Positions 34,380 through 47,559 of a stretch of 64,000 bases of DNA are shown here, one piece after another. Under the pieces are notes generated by a model, which was not told the DNA's origin, searched no databases, and saw only the letters and a list, made by a program, of their open reading frames with translations. A program made the position numbers and the translations under genes. The stretch's first letter is position 1, and each line of letters opens with the position of its first letter. The DNA lies in NCBI GenBank assembly GCA_037903355.1, contig JBAJFE010000042.1:2740001-2804000 (forward strand), written 5' to 3'. This DNA comes from Trichuris trichiura (taxonomy: Eukaryota > Nematoda > Enoplea > Trichinellida > Trichuridae).

Positions 34380-36702
34380 GTCGTCAACAGAGAAGTTAAA
34401 AACTATTACAGCTGCTGGCAGAGCAAAAATTCGAGCTGGCCAAAGAATATCCGAAATAGCCTGCAGCTTATAGAATTTTTATCAACACTTAATTCTTAAT
34501 ATTCCAATGCTGCCTTATTTCTAATAACAGTATGTCACCGTCACCTATTTTACACCGCTACATTCAGATGCCAACAAGTTTCGTCGGGGTCTACGCGCTT
34601 GTTTTTAGTTTCATTGATGAGCCGTACGAATTCTCAAATGGGAATTTTATCTTTCGAAATGGAACTTGACATTCGGAAGATAAGACGGCGAATGCAAACA
34701 GGCATCTAGTGAAATGTTTAGAATAATAGAAGTCTGGACGGCAGCCACAAAACACCGTTTGAAGTTCACAAGGAAATGAGAAATGCATTGTTTTAGCACT
34801 CGCCCGCACTACCTATAACAGTCTTAGCAAATCGGAATGAGGGAATAGCCTATATATAATCATGATCTGATCAAGTCATAAAGTTCTTGACTTTGCATTT
34901 TCCAGATAAAGAGCATATTTAGGTCGGTCAAAAATAAACGTCGTGAGAATGAATTATGCGTGACTACATTCAATAATGCAAAAGACTAGAACGTAGGACG
35001 CTTCCAAAAAAATTCGATCCTCGCACAAAAGACCTTATGAGCAAACGAGAGAAAACTTAACGTCGATAGGATCAACGTGAAATAGAAATAAGAGAGTGCA
35101 TCATTCACTCCGCTCGTTTGTAATGAAACTGTTCGTGAATCATCAAAGCTCTCGCCTCAACGTAGAGCAGCGTATACATTCAGAAAAAAGATTGAATCTT
35201 AGCTCAAGCGAAATGAAGAAGTAGTCATATTTGAAACCTAAAGATATTAAAACGATTACACGTAACGCTTGAATTGTTAATATCATTACACTAAGCTGAT
35301 AAGGTTCTGATACTAAAAGATCAGCGGCTTTTCTTAACGAAGCAACTTGATTTCCGGCGGTCACAGCGTTACAGCTTATCGCAATGTGATTACGAGACTG
35401 CTATCTCAGCAACGAAAGCGACGCTGTTTCATAGAAGAAATTCAGGGAAACCATGCTGCTCTATTACGAAGCATTCCATGTTTAACTGCAGCAAAAGTCA
35501 ACAAGAAATAAACATTGATCCTATTTTTAAGAGGGCATTTACACTCTATCACTTCTAGCCACATGTTCACGTCATTTTCTGAGGAAAGTACTCGCCAGAA
35601 TAAGAGTCAACAAATTCGTTACCAAACTACAGTTTCAATTAACTTCAATGGCTTAGTGCTAACATCAAACAACATATGGACGGCACAGTGACAGAAGCTT
35701 TCTGGCTTTGATCTAAAAAAAATCAAGCATCCTTCTTGTACGTCATCGATTTTGAAAAAGCCGCTAAGCGCGTACAATGAGGACGATAGCACTTCCCAAC
35801 CCAGTTAGGCTATACCACCGAAGCGCGCTTTCATCTCAACCTCGATAAGAGAACTCGTTGCACCAAGACCTCCCGTTAGACGAAAGCATACTACATTGAT
35901 CTGTTATTCAAAACTTGCACTGGCTTCGCATGCAACAGAGATCTGCCAATATCGTATGACCATTTACAGTAGCCTGGGACGCGCAATGCATTCTTTGTTC
36001 GACTAGACGTTTCCTTGCCATGAATGGCAGTTTTGTGCTCCCTTGTTTTTGTCTTTTTAGGTTGTCGCATAAGATCTTCCATCGGCCGTAACAATCTGCG
36101 ACACGTAACGTCGACATAACAAGAAATGACAATAACACAATTAGTGAATGCAGAGAACTGGATCAGCGCTGATTTCGGAGGGTTTTGAATCCTTCCCATT
36201 GCAGTCTAACGCCGATGTCACAACAGGTCATATGACAAACGCAAATCAAAGAACTGCAGAGGAAATAGCTGACGATAAGTTCATAAGAAAATAATGACTT
36301 GTATTACAGACATAACAATAAACGCTGCTGAAGACTACAAATGCTAAAAAAAATCTTAGAAGGCTATTTTAACTTTTCACTGCTAGTATGCAACTTACTG
36401 ATAAAAGAATTCATAATTTTGCTACAGCGTCGTACTGTAGAAAGGATGATAAGTCACCTGCCCTATTGGACCCATCTCTACAGCAGGAACAACAGCCAGC
36501 GTAAAGTGCAACTGCTCTTATTCAATCAACATAGCGTATTCGAGTTGAAAGACTGTTCAAACTGAATTCAGAATTGAAAATTTTAAATTTTCTAATTATT
36601 CCATACCGAACATTTGTATAAGGAAACTTGATTCAAAGACGCTTTGAAATATTACTTTTTACTTTAAAAGAAGGGCATCTACTGTCAAGGCTATTAACAG
36701 CG
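34380..36702. other. Intergenic, no gene recognised
   Basis: Several minus-strand frames of 70-100 codons (e.g. 35891-36199) lack domains, splice logic or conservation. A short peptide resembling a reverse-transcriptase VDFEKA motif at 35739-35770 is not followed by other RT motifs. Confidence 0.45.
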
Positions 36703-37980
36703 CTAAATGGAGTCGGTTGCTTCTCTTTCCACTGCAGTGACTACAGCCAAAATCACGGTGATGTCATCCGGCTTGCCGCCTATAATGGATATTGGTTATA
36801 AAGAGTTCAACCGAAACCTTAACTTTAAATACCGACAGTGTTGAAACCCTGAAGTTGTGCCTTCTTGGCAAATGGGGACAAGTAAGTGGTATTTGAAGAC
36901 AAAAGCCTAGCTTGATATGCAATTGAGCTGCACACGCGCTGCACGGCCAAAGGTTCAAAAGAATCAAGTCTAGCCATTTCTTTTTCGATTAACTGCAATG
37001 GCATATTATCAAACAAGCCATCAGTCGCTAAGACGATGCAGTCTCCTGACTGTACTGTGAAGCTTCTGACATCCGCCGACTCGGGCCTAAATGGAACTTT
37101 GTTAGCATTTATATCTTGCACATAAAAACAAGACAATTCCTGCATTTCATACTGTAGTAAAGGGAATCGCGAAAACTGTGTAATGCAATCGAAAACTATT
37201 TACCCATCTCCGATGAATTTTTCCGCATTTCTTCCTGGCATTAAGGTAAGCTGGAAAGGGGCGTTAAAGTAATGCTGCTGCACCTTGCTTCTGTGCACAA
37301 TGCGGCCATTCCGCAATAGCAAAAATCCCGAATCGCCCAAATTTGCTGCATATAACTGTGAGCTGGACCGGTCCAAAACAACAATACATGCCGTGCTACT
37401 ACCAAAGATAGCTGTTTGCGACCTTGAAGAAGACTGATCGGAACAATAACCATTTCTTAAGGCTTGATAAGAGGCAGCCATGAGCTCGTCTGGTAACTGT
37501 GGTATGAATTGGCCTTTGGTCACCAGCTGGGCACATGTACTCATCAAAGAGCGAGCAAAGCGAGAAGGGTCAATGCCATAACTACGCCAGCCACCAACAC
37601 CGTCCGCAACACCTGCATAACAAGTTATGTGTACACAGTTTAAGTTTCTACGTACACATATGAGCAAAATCAGCAATGATGATGTCACGATTAAAGATAG
37701 GATAGGTGAAGCGCATATTTTTGCCATAATTTTGCTCACCTAGCACGTCCGCTGTGTGATGACGAGCAATGAAGTAAGCATCGTCGCCAAACGAATTCCG
37801 TACGGTGGGACTTGTTGTTAAGTTTTTTGGAAACCCACAACACGCAGCTACAAAACGTTGAACTCTCCGTACACCTGTGTAGTCAAGCAGTTGATTGTAC
37901 ACAAGACGAGACAAAGTCCAGGGATTTAGCACGGAACGCGTTATTTGTCCGATGGTAGGCGTGGTGCGCTTTAAACACAT
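36703..37980 (-). CDS. pptc-7: PP2C-type protein phosphatase PPTC7, 4 exons, 326 aa
   Basis: Mitochondria-associated metal-dependent Ser/Thr phosphatase; in other animals it affects coenzyme Q synthesis and mitophagy-receptor control. Exons 37740-37980, 37204-37612, 36833-37086 and 36703-36779 join in frame (981 bp including the stop). Motifs in order: [11 protein letters not shown] (metal-binding Asp pair), [45 protein letters not shown]...[21 protein letters not shown] (metal Asp), LSPFAKKAQ and [14 protein letters not shown] (C-terminal metal Asp). These match PPTC7 along its whole length. The N-terminal 40 residues are basic and poor in acids ([17 protein letters not shown]), as expected of a mitochondrial presequence. 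Length is close to the human protein (about 304). It is divergent with PERK over 1.25 kb. Confidence 0.95.
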
Positions 37981-39231
37981 CGCTGGTTAAGAAGCTGCCC
38001 TTTGTACGATTCGAGAAAAAGGCAAAATGTCATTGTTGAGCTCATCATCAGTTGGCCAACAGTCAAAACAGCTCACATCAGCAAAAAATGTCCTGCCACT
38101 ATTCTCGCAAAGTATAGTCATGTTTTATTTGTTACTGTAACGCTCATAGCATTGCTTTATATCCTTTCTCATTCCAGCCGAATGTACGTCGAAATAACGA
38201 AGCTTAACGTCTGTAACGCTTACAACGCGCAGCATAATGAGCTTAACTTTTTCTTAGCTTGCGAAGAGTGTTTATTTCAACGTGTAAGACGTAGTCGTAG
38301 TCTCGTATCTACGTTTTCTCTCCATCGTGCCTATCCCTTGTCGCGCCCTTAGGAATCGGCAATGGTTCAGTAAACGCTCAGCAGCGGAGTATTTGTTGAA
38401 ACTAGATTTGGAGCAATGAACGTCACAATAGACTATCTCTGCAGAGATCTTGTCATGTCCACTGTTTGACTGACACGTACGCTTGATTCATTATATGCAA
38501 ACTGTAGGCGGCAAAGGGCATATAAATTCTTGCTCGCTGCTCTGGACATGGCAGGACGCCTTCGGTTGTTGAAGTTGTTGTCCTCAACGTTCAGCTAACC
38601 TTCTCTATTTAAGGCATTGAAGACCGTTGTGCATGCACAACTTGCAAGCCTATACTAACACAGCAAAGTATGCGATGGGTATTAGCTATTTCAGAAATCA
38701 AAATTAATCTCCCAAGTTTTGCATCTTAAAATTTCGCGGAAGGGCTAATAGCCCTGGTAACGTTCGGCGAATGACAAAATTGAAACCCATTTTCGCCGAG
38801 CGTTTTCGTAACAAGCGTGAACAAGCCTTCTTTTTATGTTCCTGCAGGCGTTGTTCTGTTTGCGGACAGAAAGCATTTATTCCAACTGCACATGCTCATC
38901 CGAAATGGAATAAGTTACTGTAGCAGCAATTTGTTGCGCCATTTGGCGACAAGTCTTAACGGCTTGTTAGCGTGTTTTGTTGCGTGTCTCTTGAATTTCT
39001 GCTACCTATTTGATTTACTTTTCCTACCACGTATGCGTGTGTAAAAATAAATTTTAATTTACAGTTCCTAATAAGATCTAATTTCAAGTTGCCCAGTTTT
39101 TGCAAGCTGTCCGCGTTAAAACCATCTGTTTGCATTTTATCCTCGTTGCCATTGGTTTGCGTTTAAACTGAATCCTTAGGTATCGGTCAGAACTAAAAAA
39201 ATATGCAACTGGACAGATAGCTTGGTCCAGT
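37981..39231. promoter_or_regulatory. Divergent intergenic region between PPTC7 and PERK
   Basis: About 1.25 kb holding both promoters. No TATA box was seen at a convincing distance from either start. A plus-strand 116-codon frame (38002-38352) has no recognisable domain and is probably fortuitous. Confidence 0.4.
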
Positions 39232-42200
39232 ATGTTCGCAGCTGTGGCGTTTTTTGGAGCTGCAATTGTTTCTCTGCACCTTCCCGTACTTGCCGATGAA
39301 AAGCTGGTATCTGAACCTTTATGGATAGGTGAAACGAGCTCACTTTGCAAGTAAGGTTATTCCGTGTCTGATATCCTTTGCATGTATGCAAATTTTAAGG
39401 GTCCCAGTTTATATTACCGTTATGCGGATCTTGTTTCCTAGGCACCCCACCTTCATACTGTAAATTTGCCAGCCATCCTGTCCTGCACTGACCGGAGCCT
39501 AAGCCTAAACATAAGACTTTTGTCTTGGCCTAGATTCGGATAAGGGCAAAAAAGAATGATTGGCATGCCCTCCAGTAAAAGCACGACAGGTTAAGAGCAT
39601 ACTTGTGAAAAAGGAACCTGCATTTCTCAGACAATGGGGCGCCCAAGAGACAAGATCCGTATGCGCATATTAGGGCCCTGTGAATTTTCCAGTCTCGTAA
39701 AGCTTTTTTTCATTTTTATTCAGCAAACCTTTCCTTCTAATATTTGTGCATTCAGCTGTATTCTACGACTTTTTTTGTCCTCCGCAGGTCGCTTGTTATC
39801 GTTAGCACGTTGGACGGACGGATAACCGTTCTGGATGCTGAAAATAACGGTGACGAATTGTGGACAATGGAGACGAATCGACTGCCTTTGCTTCAGTCAA
39901 CGCTTAGCAAAATCGAGGTACCGGTGCAAGGCAAAAATTGGCAGTTTCGTAGAGTTCAGTTTATTCTGTAACTTTTATTTTGTAAGTACCGTGGCGTGAT
40001 ATTTTATCAAACTTTGCAATCCGTTGACGTCCGTTCAATTGTACTATCGTTTTTGTAACTTCAGATTTTATCTGGCGACCTGCCGTATCGACTTTTGCCT
40101 TCATTGGATGGTAGTCTGTACATGTACAACGAATTGGTGACTCATGGAATTCCCATCAGCGTTGAATCGCTGCTCAGCAGTTCGACTAAAATAGGATCCG
40201 ACGTTATCGTGGGTAGTAAAGATATTATAACCTATGGTGTCGACCCCATATCTGGTCAGGTATGATATGTATACATGTTGCACGAAGCATGTACAGCAAT
40301 GTTTAATGTTCTTTCATGTATTTTTTCTTTCTGAAGGGCTCTTTTTAGTAATGCTCTTATTACGTTTCACTTCCTGACATATTTGCGTACTTCAGATTTT
40401 ACTATTTGTAGGTATTTTACACTTGTTCTTCACTGGGATGTGAGAAACATGCATCGGAAAACTTTGAAGAAAAAGTAGTGATACGAAGAGTGTCGCAAGT
40501 CGTTCGTGCTGTAGATGCCAGCACTGGATATGAACGGTAGATTGTTTGGTGTTAACGTAGTAAGAAACGAACTCTTTGCGTTTCGGCGAAAATGTTTTTT
40601 TACTCCATATTACATGTCACTTTTTCAGTTGGAACGTTACCGTTGGTGAACATCAAATCCTTCTCGCGAACGGGTACAGTACGATCAGTCCATGTGATAA
40701 CAATCAGTACTCCAAGCGAACAGTGGAGCAGATGCAGAATATTGCAATAAAAGTAGTACCACCGGATGGTATTGTCTTCGCTGTACGCAGAAGCGCTCCT
40801 TCGAGGGTCCTTTGGACCCAAAAGGTCCGATTAGATATGCAGTTATTTGATCTGCTTCCACTTCCGTACTGAACTAAATTGTAGTTCGAAAGTCCCATTG
40901 CCAAAGTTTGGACCATCAACAACAACGGCTTGCGAGAACTGTCATTGTTCGACCCTGATGTAGTACCCGCGCTTCAAGGGTTGATAGCTAGTCAAAGTGA
41001 AGGCGATACAACTAGAAATTCCGTGGAATCAATGATCTACATGGGCAATTATGGATCTGAGCACTACATCATTCCATCTGCGGAAGAAAGAAAAATGATG
41101 GAATTGTTTTCTCAGACTCAAATAGGCTCTACATTACGTAGCCGTCTCTATCTGGCTGCATTAGCCGGTTTGGCGCTGGTTTTTTTAACTCGCTTAATGC
41201 TTTTGGCAAATTACTGCAGGTCAAGCCTATCGTCCACCTCTTCTCTCCTCCGACAAGTTGCATTACAATAGTGAAAGCGAAAATTGCGCGATGTGTTCAG
41301 CAAGCGAAGTTAATGAAATTGTGCAAGGAGACCACGACCAAAGTGAGCTTCTAATTTCCATACAAATAATATAGCGATCGTCCACACTCAGATGTAAGTA
41401 ATTTGATTGAACCAAGTTATAAAAACTTGCAGCGTACCATTATTTTACTTCTATTTTGATGCAACGATGCTTACGTTGCTGCTAAGCCCAATCGAAGGTT
41501 TCTGCACACGTTGTTTACCGTGTATTATGCTGCGATATGACTGGGGACACCTTCAGTTCATGATAAGAATTTTCATGTTGCCCTAAATTTTTCGAACTTT
41601 AATTTTGTACGAATTAGAGGCAATTCGGTTTTGTTTCTGAAATATTTATTTTGCAACGTGGCGGATCAATAATTTCTTTGAACAAAGCGTTGTTGACTCT
41701 GCTCTGTGTGGTTGAGCCTATTGCACCTTTTGTCCAACTCAGCTTTCGCTTAATCGACTCTTTTGCTTTGAATGCGTTCTGTCGCATGTTATTGGCCAGG
41801 AGATCCATGTTTGCGCTACGTAGCGTTTGAACTGTATACTCAGCTGCTATTTAGGGGTAATCTGCAAACTAAAAGATTAGATGAATCATCAGTTGAATGG
41901 CATACATTAAGTCATCAAGAAATCGTTTCTTCGTAACACGCTTAGCTGTACCAGTGCAAGCGAATAAAAAGTTGTTACAGTTGGTCCTCGTTATCCGCGG
42001 GTTCTATACAACGAAGTACGCGGCCGGAATACAAGCTACAGTAAAACCCCCGAAGTTGACCACTCCTATATGGTGACCACCTCCCTAAGTTGACCGAATT
42101 TTGGCCAGTTGATTTGTCCGCACGTCAGCCGAGCCACTTATACTCACTTCCTATATGTTGACCACCTAAAGTGACCAGTTTTCTCCAGTCCGTTGGGTGG

Positions 42201-45200
42201 TCAACTTACGGGGGGTTTCACTGTATTTGGCCTTTTTCATAGGGTACCCTACATAACGCGGAATTCAGTTTAACGCGTTGTAACGCCCAAAATCCGGGTC
42301 GAATAAACCACGGATAACGAGGGCCGACTGTATTTTCTTAAAGGAAAAGTCGAATTTTAAAGAATTCTAGTGCACAGCGTATACCTTTCATCATGGTTCG
42401 CTATTCTACGCTTAATGTTTTCCACGACTTTTTCCTGTAGTGTCTGAGCATTAGTTTTTATTTTTTTCTTGTCTTGTCTATTTATTTTGTCTTAAGACTC
42501 ATAGCATGTCGGTTTTGGCATGTTTGGTGTATTTGTAAGTAAACTTCAAAATGCCACACCAGCGAATGAATGAGCAAATTGTTAGAGAATAAGTACAGAA
42601 CAATCGGTATTGGTATGTGAAGTGCTAACAGTGAATGAAATAATTCTTTGAAAAGTAAAAATAATTTTCGCGAAACTCATGAAATCCCGCTCGCTCCAGT
42701 GCCACCGTTTAAATCGGTTATCATTCGTCCTGTGACTACTCTTTCATCATGGTTCGCTACTTTCTACGCTTAACAGCCATTCTCAACCTTTTCTGCGCTA
42801 GGCCCCCCTTGGAAGGTGTTTTTATTTTTTTCTTGTCTTGTCTATTTATTTTGTCTTAAGACTCATAGCATGTCTTCGATACACGGTTTTGGCCTTCAAA
42901 ATGCCATACCAGCGAATGAATGAGCAAATTGTTAGAGAATAAGTACAGAACAATCGGTATCGGTATGTGAAGTGCGTGAATGAAATAATTCTTTATAAAA
43001 ATAATTTTCGCGAGAAATCCAGTGCCACCGTTTAAATCGGTTATCATTCGTCCTGTGACTACTCCTCACAGCTAACTGTTTAACTGCTTTTAACTCGTAT
43101 GTTCTGCTATTGTGGATAAGACTATTACAACGTTATTAATTGCCCTGTAGACGTTATAGGTTAGCAAGTGCTGACAGAAGTTTATTTTCTTCAAAATCCG
43201 CAAAGTGTATTTGATTTCAGCGTTTTTTCTCGAACTGACAACATTGGTAAAGCTGTAATCCATACGAAAGTGGGCATTCGGCAACATCTTCCTGTATAGC
43301 TTTCATTGTTTTTGAGCAAGCAGGCATGCTTTAACTTTTTTTTGGCTGCACACATGTGCTGCAGGTATTCCTTTGTTAGCGTCAGTCGATCTGTACATTT
43401 TTCTATCATTTGAAACTTTTTTGTCCCATTGGTTTTCGTTAAGACCGCACTCCGTGAAATGGCCCGCGTAAGTAGCCGCTCGTCGTCAAGGTAACCAAAC
43501 ACTGTAAATTGTTTTTAAACTATCGTAAATAGCGTATGTTTATATGTGGGTATATTGAAACCCTGAGCAAGTGTACGTGTTTTATTGGAGCCCAAATATG
43601 GTTGAGTCCAATTTTAGCATACCGCCCCTGTCGGTAATAAGTATGCAAAATAAACTTGCTTAAAAGGCAGTAGTTGAAAATGAGTAAGACCAGCATGACT
43701 AACTTACTTTTACGGCGTAACTTCTCATAACACCGTATAAAGTCATATGTGACGCAGTGAGCTAGGAAGTGACTGCATTTGGACGTCAAGTAGTTTTGGA
43801 GCGTTTTTACGCCCATATTGTTCAATGCGCTGCTGTTATAATTATTTTAAATGGTGAACTTTCAATCATTTTGCATAGTTTTGCTTCGTTTGCAGAATGT
43901 GCAGACACTGACCTCAAGCAAACTTGAATTTCGAATAATCTGCAAGTATTAGTGAAGCTGTGATTCGCTTACCAAGTTTAATTGACTTGAAGTACGGAAT
44001 CGTTTTTCAGATTCCGGATGGTATCTTTACAATTTGAAATCCAGTTCCGCGCTTCAAAAATGGACACGCTGGGATAAGTACTTCAACAAGCAGGCACAGA
44101 ATGAGCAAAAGTACGTGACTCAGTTAGTAGTGGTTGACGTGTGGGATTGGTGGTATGTTCCAAGCCGAACGCGCTATTTTTTTCTTCATTCTATTTTTTT
44201 CCTTTTTAGGAAGCACGCTTTCGTTGTGTGCTTCACCTTAATCTGCATTCCTCAAATCTTTGTGTTCATCTACGTTTTCAAGAAGCGAAGCGATGTTTGT
44301 GCGGTAAGTCCAACTAAGGCAATCACCAGCATAACCTCAAGTTAGCGTTTTGATCTGCTCAACGCTGCTAAGATAACTTTTCAGATTTCCTCTTTTGTGG
44401 TGTCTTATCACTTGTTCTAGTAGATATCTGGCAATCTTTTATCTGACATATCTTCAGACGGCCAATAAATAAGTTATCGTGTAGGTCATCGCTTTTTGCA
44501 TATGTTAGTTGCATTAGTTCACTTGTGACGCTTTTCACAGTGATTACGCCTTAAGTAGTTTTAACGACGTTATTCACATGTACTATATACGGGATGCGCG
44601 ATTTCAAATTTGCTGTTTATTTAGGAGTCTAAGTCCGATGATTCTTCATCTGTGAAGAAAAAGTCCCAAGAATCCATGACGGACTTTAATTCGTTCGCAT
44701 CAGTTTCAACGGAGGTTGAGTTCACTTCGAGGTTATTTTCCGCCTTCCTATTTCACTTTTTTGCTTAAAAAAGCATGCTCTTTGCAGGTATTTGAAAGAC
44801 TTCGTACCCGTACGATGTCTCGGTTGTGGCGGCTTCGGAACGGTGGTTGAGTCTATAAACAAAGTGGACGAACAAAAATATGCCATAAAGCGAATCCCTC
44901 TTCCGAATAGGTAAGTATTTTTGGAGGCGACTGTATTTGAGCGTTTGAACTGAAATTAGCATATTTAAAATATTCATCTTTTTCCAGAAAAAGTGTAGAC
45001 CTTTGACAGCCTGCTTATTCGGTTGTTGCATACCATTTTTCTAGACAATATGCCAAAGAAAGAGTTATAAGAGAAGTTAAAGCATTGGCAAGGCTGGATC
45101 ATCCGGGTATTGTTCGGTATTACAACTCTTGGTTTGAAGAGCCGCCTGCCGGTTGGTTAGAGTCTTCTGAAGCGGCAGTGTTTAACATATGGTAATTTGT

Positions 45201-46455
45201 TTGTCACAAACGGAACATGCGCGCGTATTTTCATTTACTTCTTAACAGCCGCACCAAGCAATGCTCAGGCGGTACCGAGTCACAGGTAACAAATGAGCAT
45301 AGCTCCCATGCGTTCGACGACAAAGTATTGAAACCGAAGCACAAAATAACGGGAAGCAGCAACACGTTGTCAACGTTGGCCCTCAAGCAGAGCACTCTTA
45401 TGCATATGAAGCGCCCCGACGTTGATGAAGATGCGTCCAGCGATTCACTTGAAATAGTTTTCGAAGGAAGTGAAAGAAAAGGCGATCAGCCGTCGATCGC
45501 TTCTCGAGGATACGGTCTAATTTCAAAAAACATCGACTTGAGCTTCTTTCGTTTTCGTCGCCAGAAAAACAGTCAAAATCGAAGAAAAACAAAGAGCTGC
45601 AAACTGTACCCGTTGGAGATGTCTTTTTGTTCATTCAAATGCAGCTTTGTCGCGAATATACACTAATGGATTGGCTTGGCGAACATACGGAAAAGCGGGA
45701 TTTGTCCATGATGCTCGACTGGTTCAAGCAGATGGTTGAAGCTATGCAATACGTTCACGATTGCGGAATGATTCATCGAGATCTAAAGGTTGCTTTGCTG
45801 TCGTGTTTTTCCTTTTTCATTGTCTCCTTTTAAGCCAACAAACATCTTTTTCTCTTTAACGGGACAAGTGAAGATTGGTGACTTCGGCCTTGTCAAAGAG
45901 TGTTTAACCTATGAACAGAGCGACGAAAGCGATCCCGATATAGGAGCAGTTAGCTCAACAGTTGCTCATACTCAGAACGTTGGTACTTATCTCTATATGA
46001 GTCCAGAACAAGTATGCTTTCTTAGCGTGTTTTCTGCTAGCCCACTGTCCATTTCGTAGGAAACCAAAGGTCCGTACACTTTTAAAGTCGATATTTACGC
46101 GTTGGGTCTCATATTCGTTGAATTAGTTATCCCTTTCGCTACGCAAATGGAAAGAATAATAACGCTGAAAAGATTACGCCAAATGAGCCTTCCAGAGTTG
46201 ATACAGCGATCTGCAGCAATGGTAATGTATTTTCGTTGCTACTTTCAGAGCAGAGATTGTTCTATATTTTCATATTTTTAAGTTTAATGTAAGCCTGTAA
46301 AAGCGTTTTCCTAGTTTTCTTTACGCTTGCGAGAAATGTGATTTTTTTTTCGATTTTAGTGTAGCTTTGTGATGAAGACGCTATCTCATTCGCCTGAAGA
46401 AAGGCCTTCATGCAAAGCAATCCTGTCATCACCTCTTTTTACCGAACTGCTCTAG
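39232..46455 (+). CDS. pek-1: PERK / eIF2-alpha kinase 3 (ER stress sensor), 17 exons, 892 aa, complete
   Basis: Type I ER-membrane kinase: the luminal domain senses unfolded protein and the cytosolic domain phosphorylates eIF2-alpha. Exons: 39232-39350, 39788-39917, 40065-40259, 40412-40536, 40629-40824, 40885-41137, 41220-41342, 44011-44152, 44210-44303, 44625-44731, 44788-44910, 45045-45191, 45249-45514, 45565-45788, 45835-46011, 46060-46221, 46360-46455. Every junction keeps frame. Signal peptide: residues 1-21. Luminal blocks: [43 protein letters not shown]. Membrane helix: about 429-450, after DWWKHAF. Kinase: from about 495 (SRYLKDF), with the glycine loop [16 protein letters not shown] lysine, REVKAL glutamate, [22 protein letters not shown]. 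The kinase insert is about 110 residues, shorter than in vertebrates. The in-frame hydrophobic run at about 41138-41219 is an intron, not a membrane helix. Intron 7 (2.67 kb) is swollen by transposon relics. Confidence 0.96.
39430..39620. repeat. Dispersed MITE-like repeat in PERK intron 1
   Basis: Core GCCATCCTGTCCTGCACTG followed by GGAGCCTAAGCCTAAACATA and, further on, AAAGGAACCTGCATTTCTCAG. Closely related to 51585-51790, and the core is found inverted at 57860-57895. It contains two copies of the complement of TTAGGC. No coding capacity. Confidence 0.65.
41978..42330. mobile_element. pogo/Tigger-type MITE (outer), TA target duplication, in PERK intron 7
   Basis: Ends CAGTTGGTCCTCGTTATCCG and its inverted partner CGGATAACGAGGGCCGACTG, about 25-bp terminal repeats, flanked by TA on each side (41976-41977, 42331-42332). 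The CAGT...CCTCGTTATCCG-type end is typical of pogo/Tigger elements. Without the nested insertion it is about 166 bp, non-autonomous. Confidence 0.88.
42039..42223. mobile_element. Second TA-flanked MITE nested inside the outer element
   Basis: 185 bp with ends CAGTAAAACCCCCGAAGTTG and CAACTTACGGGGGGTTTCACTG-like complement, flanked by TA (42037-42038, 42224-42225). Repeats of a TTGACCAC-type word occur internally. A different end sequence from the outer element shows two families inserted in succession. Confidence 0.88.
42387..43064. repeat. Direct tandem duplication of about 340 bp in PERK intron 7
   Basis: Copy a 42387-42741, copy b 42742-43064, starting TTTCATCATGGTTCGCTA and ending CCTGTGACTACTC. 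Each contains the block AACTTCAAAATGCC...GAATGAATGAGCAAATTGT...AGTACAGAACAATCGGTAT. This is related to the units at 50815-51100. Copy b has several small deletions relative to copy a. Confidence 0.85.
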
Positions 46456-47559
46456 TCTGAAGCTGCTTGAACAAGTGGATCTGTACGACATGTTGTTAGC
46501 ATGTTGGGTTTTACATTTTTGCGCTGCCTTTTGTTCCGCGGACATGCTGTAGCCACTTGCCGCCTTTTTCATGCCACGCTATCTTTGCAAGAGCGGTACG
46601 AACGGGTTTGCTTACGGTGTTTTGTAGCACACAAAAGTTGTACAACATTCATCTTTCATTAGGTCCATGAGATCTGTTATTGTTTTGCAGCGACGCGCAA
46701 TGCTGGTTTTTTTACGTGCATTTAATAGTTGGTAAAGTCGAGTTTCTTGCCTACATGTTTGTGATACTTGCACCAGCCAAAGAGTAGGCCGTGAACTGTT
46801 GAAACCAAGGATGGCTGCGAATTCATTTTTGTAAACTGTTATCTGCGCCCGCGTAAGGCTTGAAGAGCAATCCCTTGTTGATGTGATGAGAGGTCTTTCG
46901 AGTTCTGCCGTGAAAACTTTTTTCAAGGTGAAGTGCAAAAAAATAAATGGGGGCCAATTCTTTTATGCACACTGAGCAAGAATGAGTAATAAAAACGTTA
47001 TTCAGTGCCATCACTACAACTCATACAAACGCAGATTGTTCGGAATGAAGTATACGTAAATTGAGGTTTGCCAATTAGGTTTAAATTGAATCGGTGAATT
47101 TTGGCTAGCCGAGTGGGAAATTTTATTGAAATCACAATGGGAAACTTTTAATTTTCAGCGACCGCTTTTTGAAGATTTTGAATAGATAATAAGGCTCAGG
47201 TAAAGCATGGAAAGACGAAGCTGGTTTAGCAGTTTAATTTAGCTGGTTGTCATTCAGAAAATACAATGTGCTGCTCTGAACGTCAGTTTAACTTCCCAGA
47301 CTTTCCTTGCTAGAGCTAAGCCAGTCATTTTCAGCATTACAGTCTCAGCGATATGCTGTCATATCCTACCTTCAGTAATTCATAAAGTAGGGTTTTCGAA
47401 GATACGGAGCTTATATTTTTCGTAATACACATAAGGCAAAGTATGAAAATAAGTTGTCTACATGTTTGTATCGTTTTCTCCGACCGAGTTTATCGTCCAG
47501 CCGTCTCGGAAGAGAAATCACTTTGCATACCACGGCTGTTGTGCACGAAGTCAGGATAA
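46456..47559. other. Convergent 3' region between PERK and the Rab gene
   Basis: 1.1 kb without a recognised gene. A plus-strand AATAAA at about 46939-46944 could end a long PERK 3' UTR. Minus-strand frames here (about 100 codons) show no domain. Confidence 0.45.

Noticed and set aside
35739..35775. Peptide YVIDFEKAA resembling a reverse-transcriptase motif
   Set aside because: A stop follows within ten codons and no other RT block was found on either side; probably chance.
38002..38352. 116-codon plus-strand frame between PPTC7 and PERK
   Set aside because: No domain, atypical composition, and it lies in the divergent promoter gap; an ATG at 38028 in another frame gives only about 30 codons.
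41138..41271. Open frame reading into a hydrophobic helix ([20 protein letters not shown]) after the PERK luminal exon
   Set aside because: It is bounded by GTAGCC and TTACTGCAG, and splicing it out restores similarity to PERK ([13 protein letters not shown]); the true membrane helix is encoded at 44210-44303.
41614..41808. Minus-strand 64-codon frame inside PERK intron 7
   Set aside because: Basic peptide with no recognisable domain or conserved neighbour; could be a nested gene but nothing supports it.
45515..45666. Continuation of the long frame past 45514 to a stop at 45666
   Set aside because: The kinase frame ([13 protein letters not shown]) needs the 50-nt intron 45515-45564 to be removed; the read-through peptide has no similarity.
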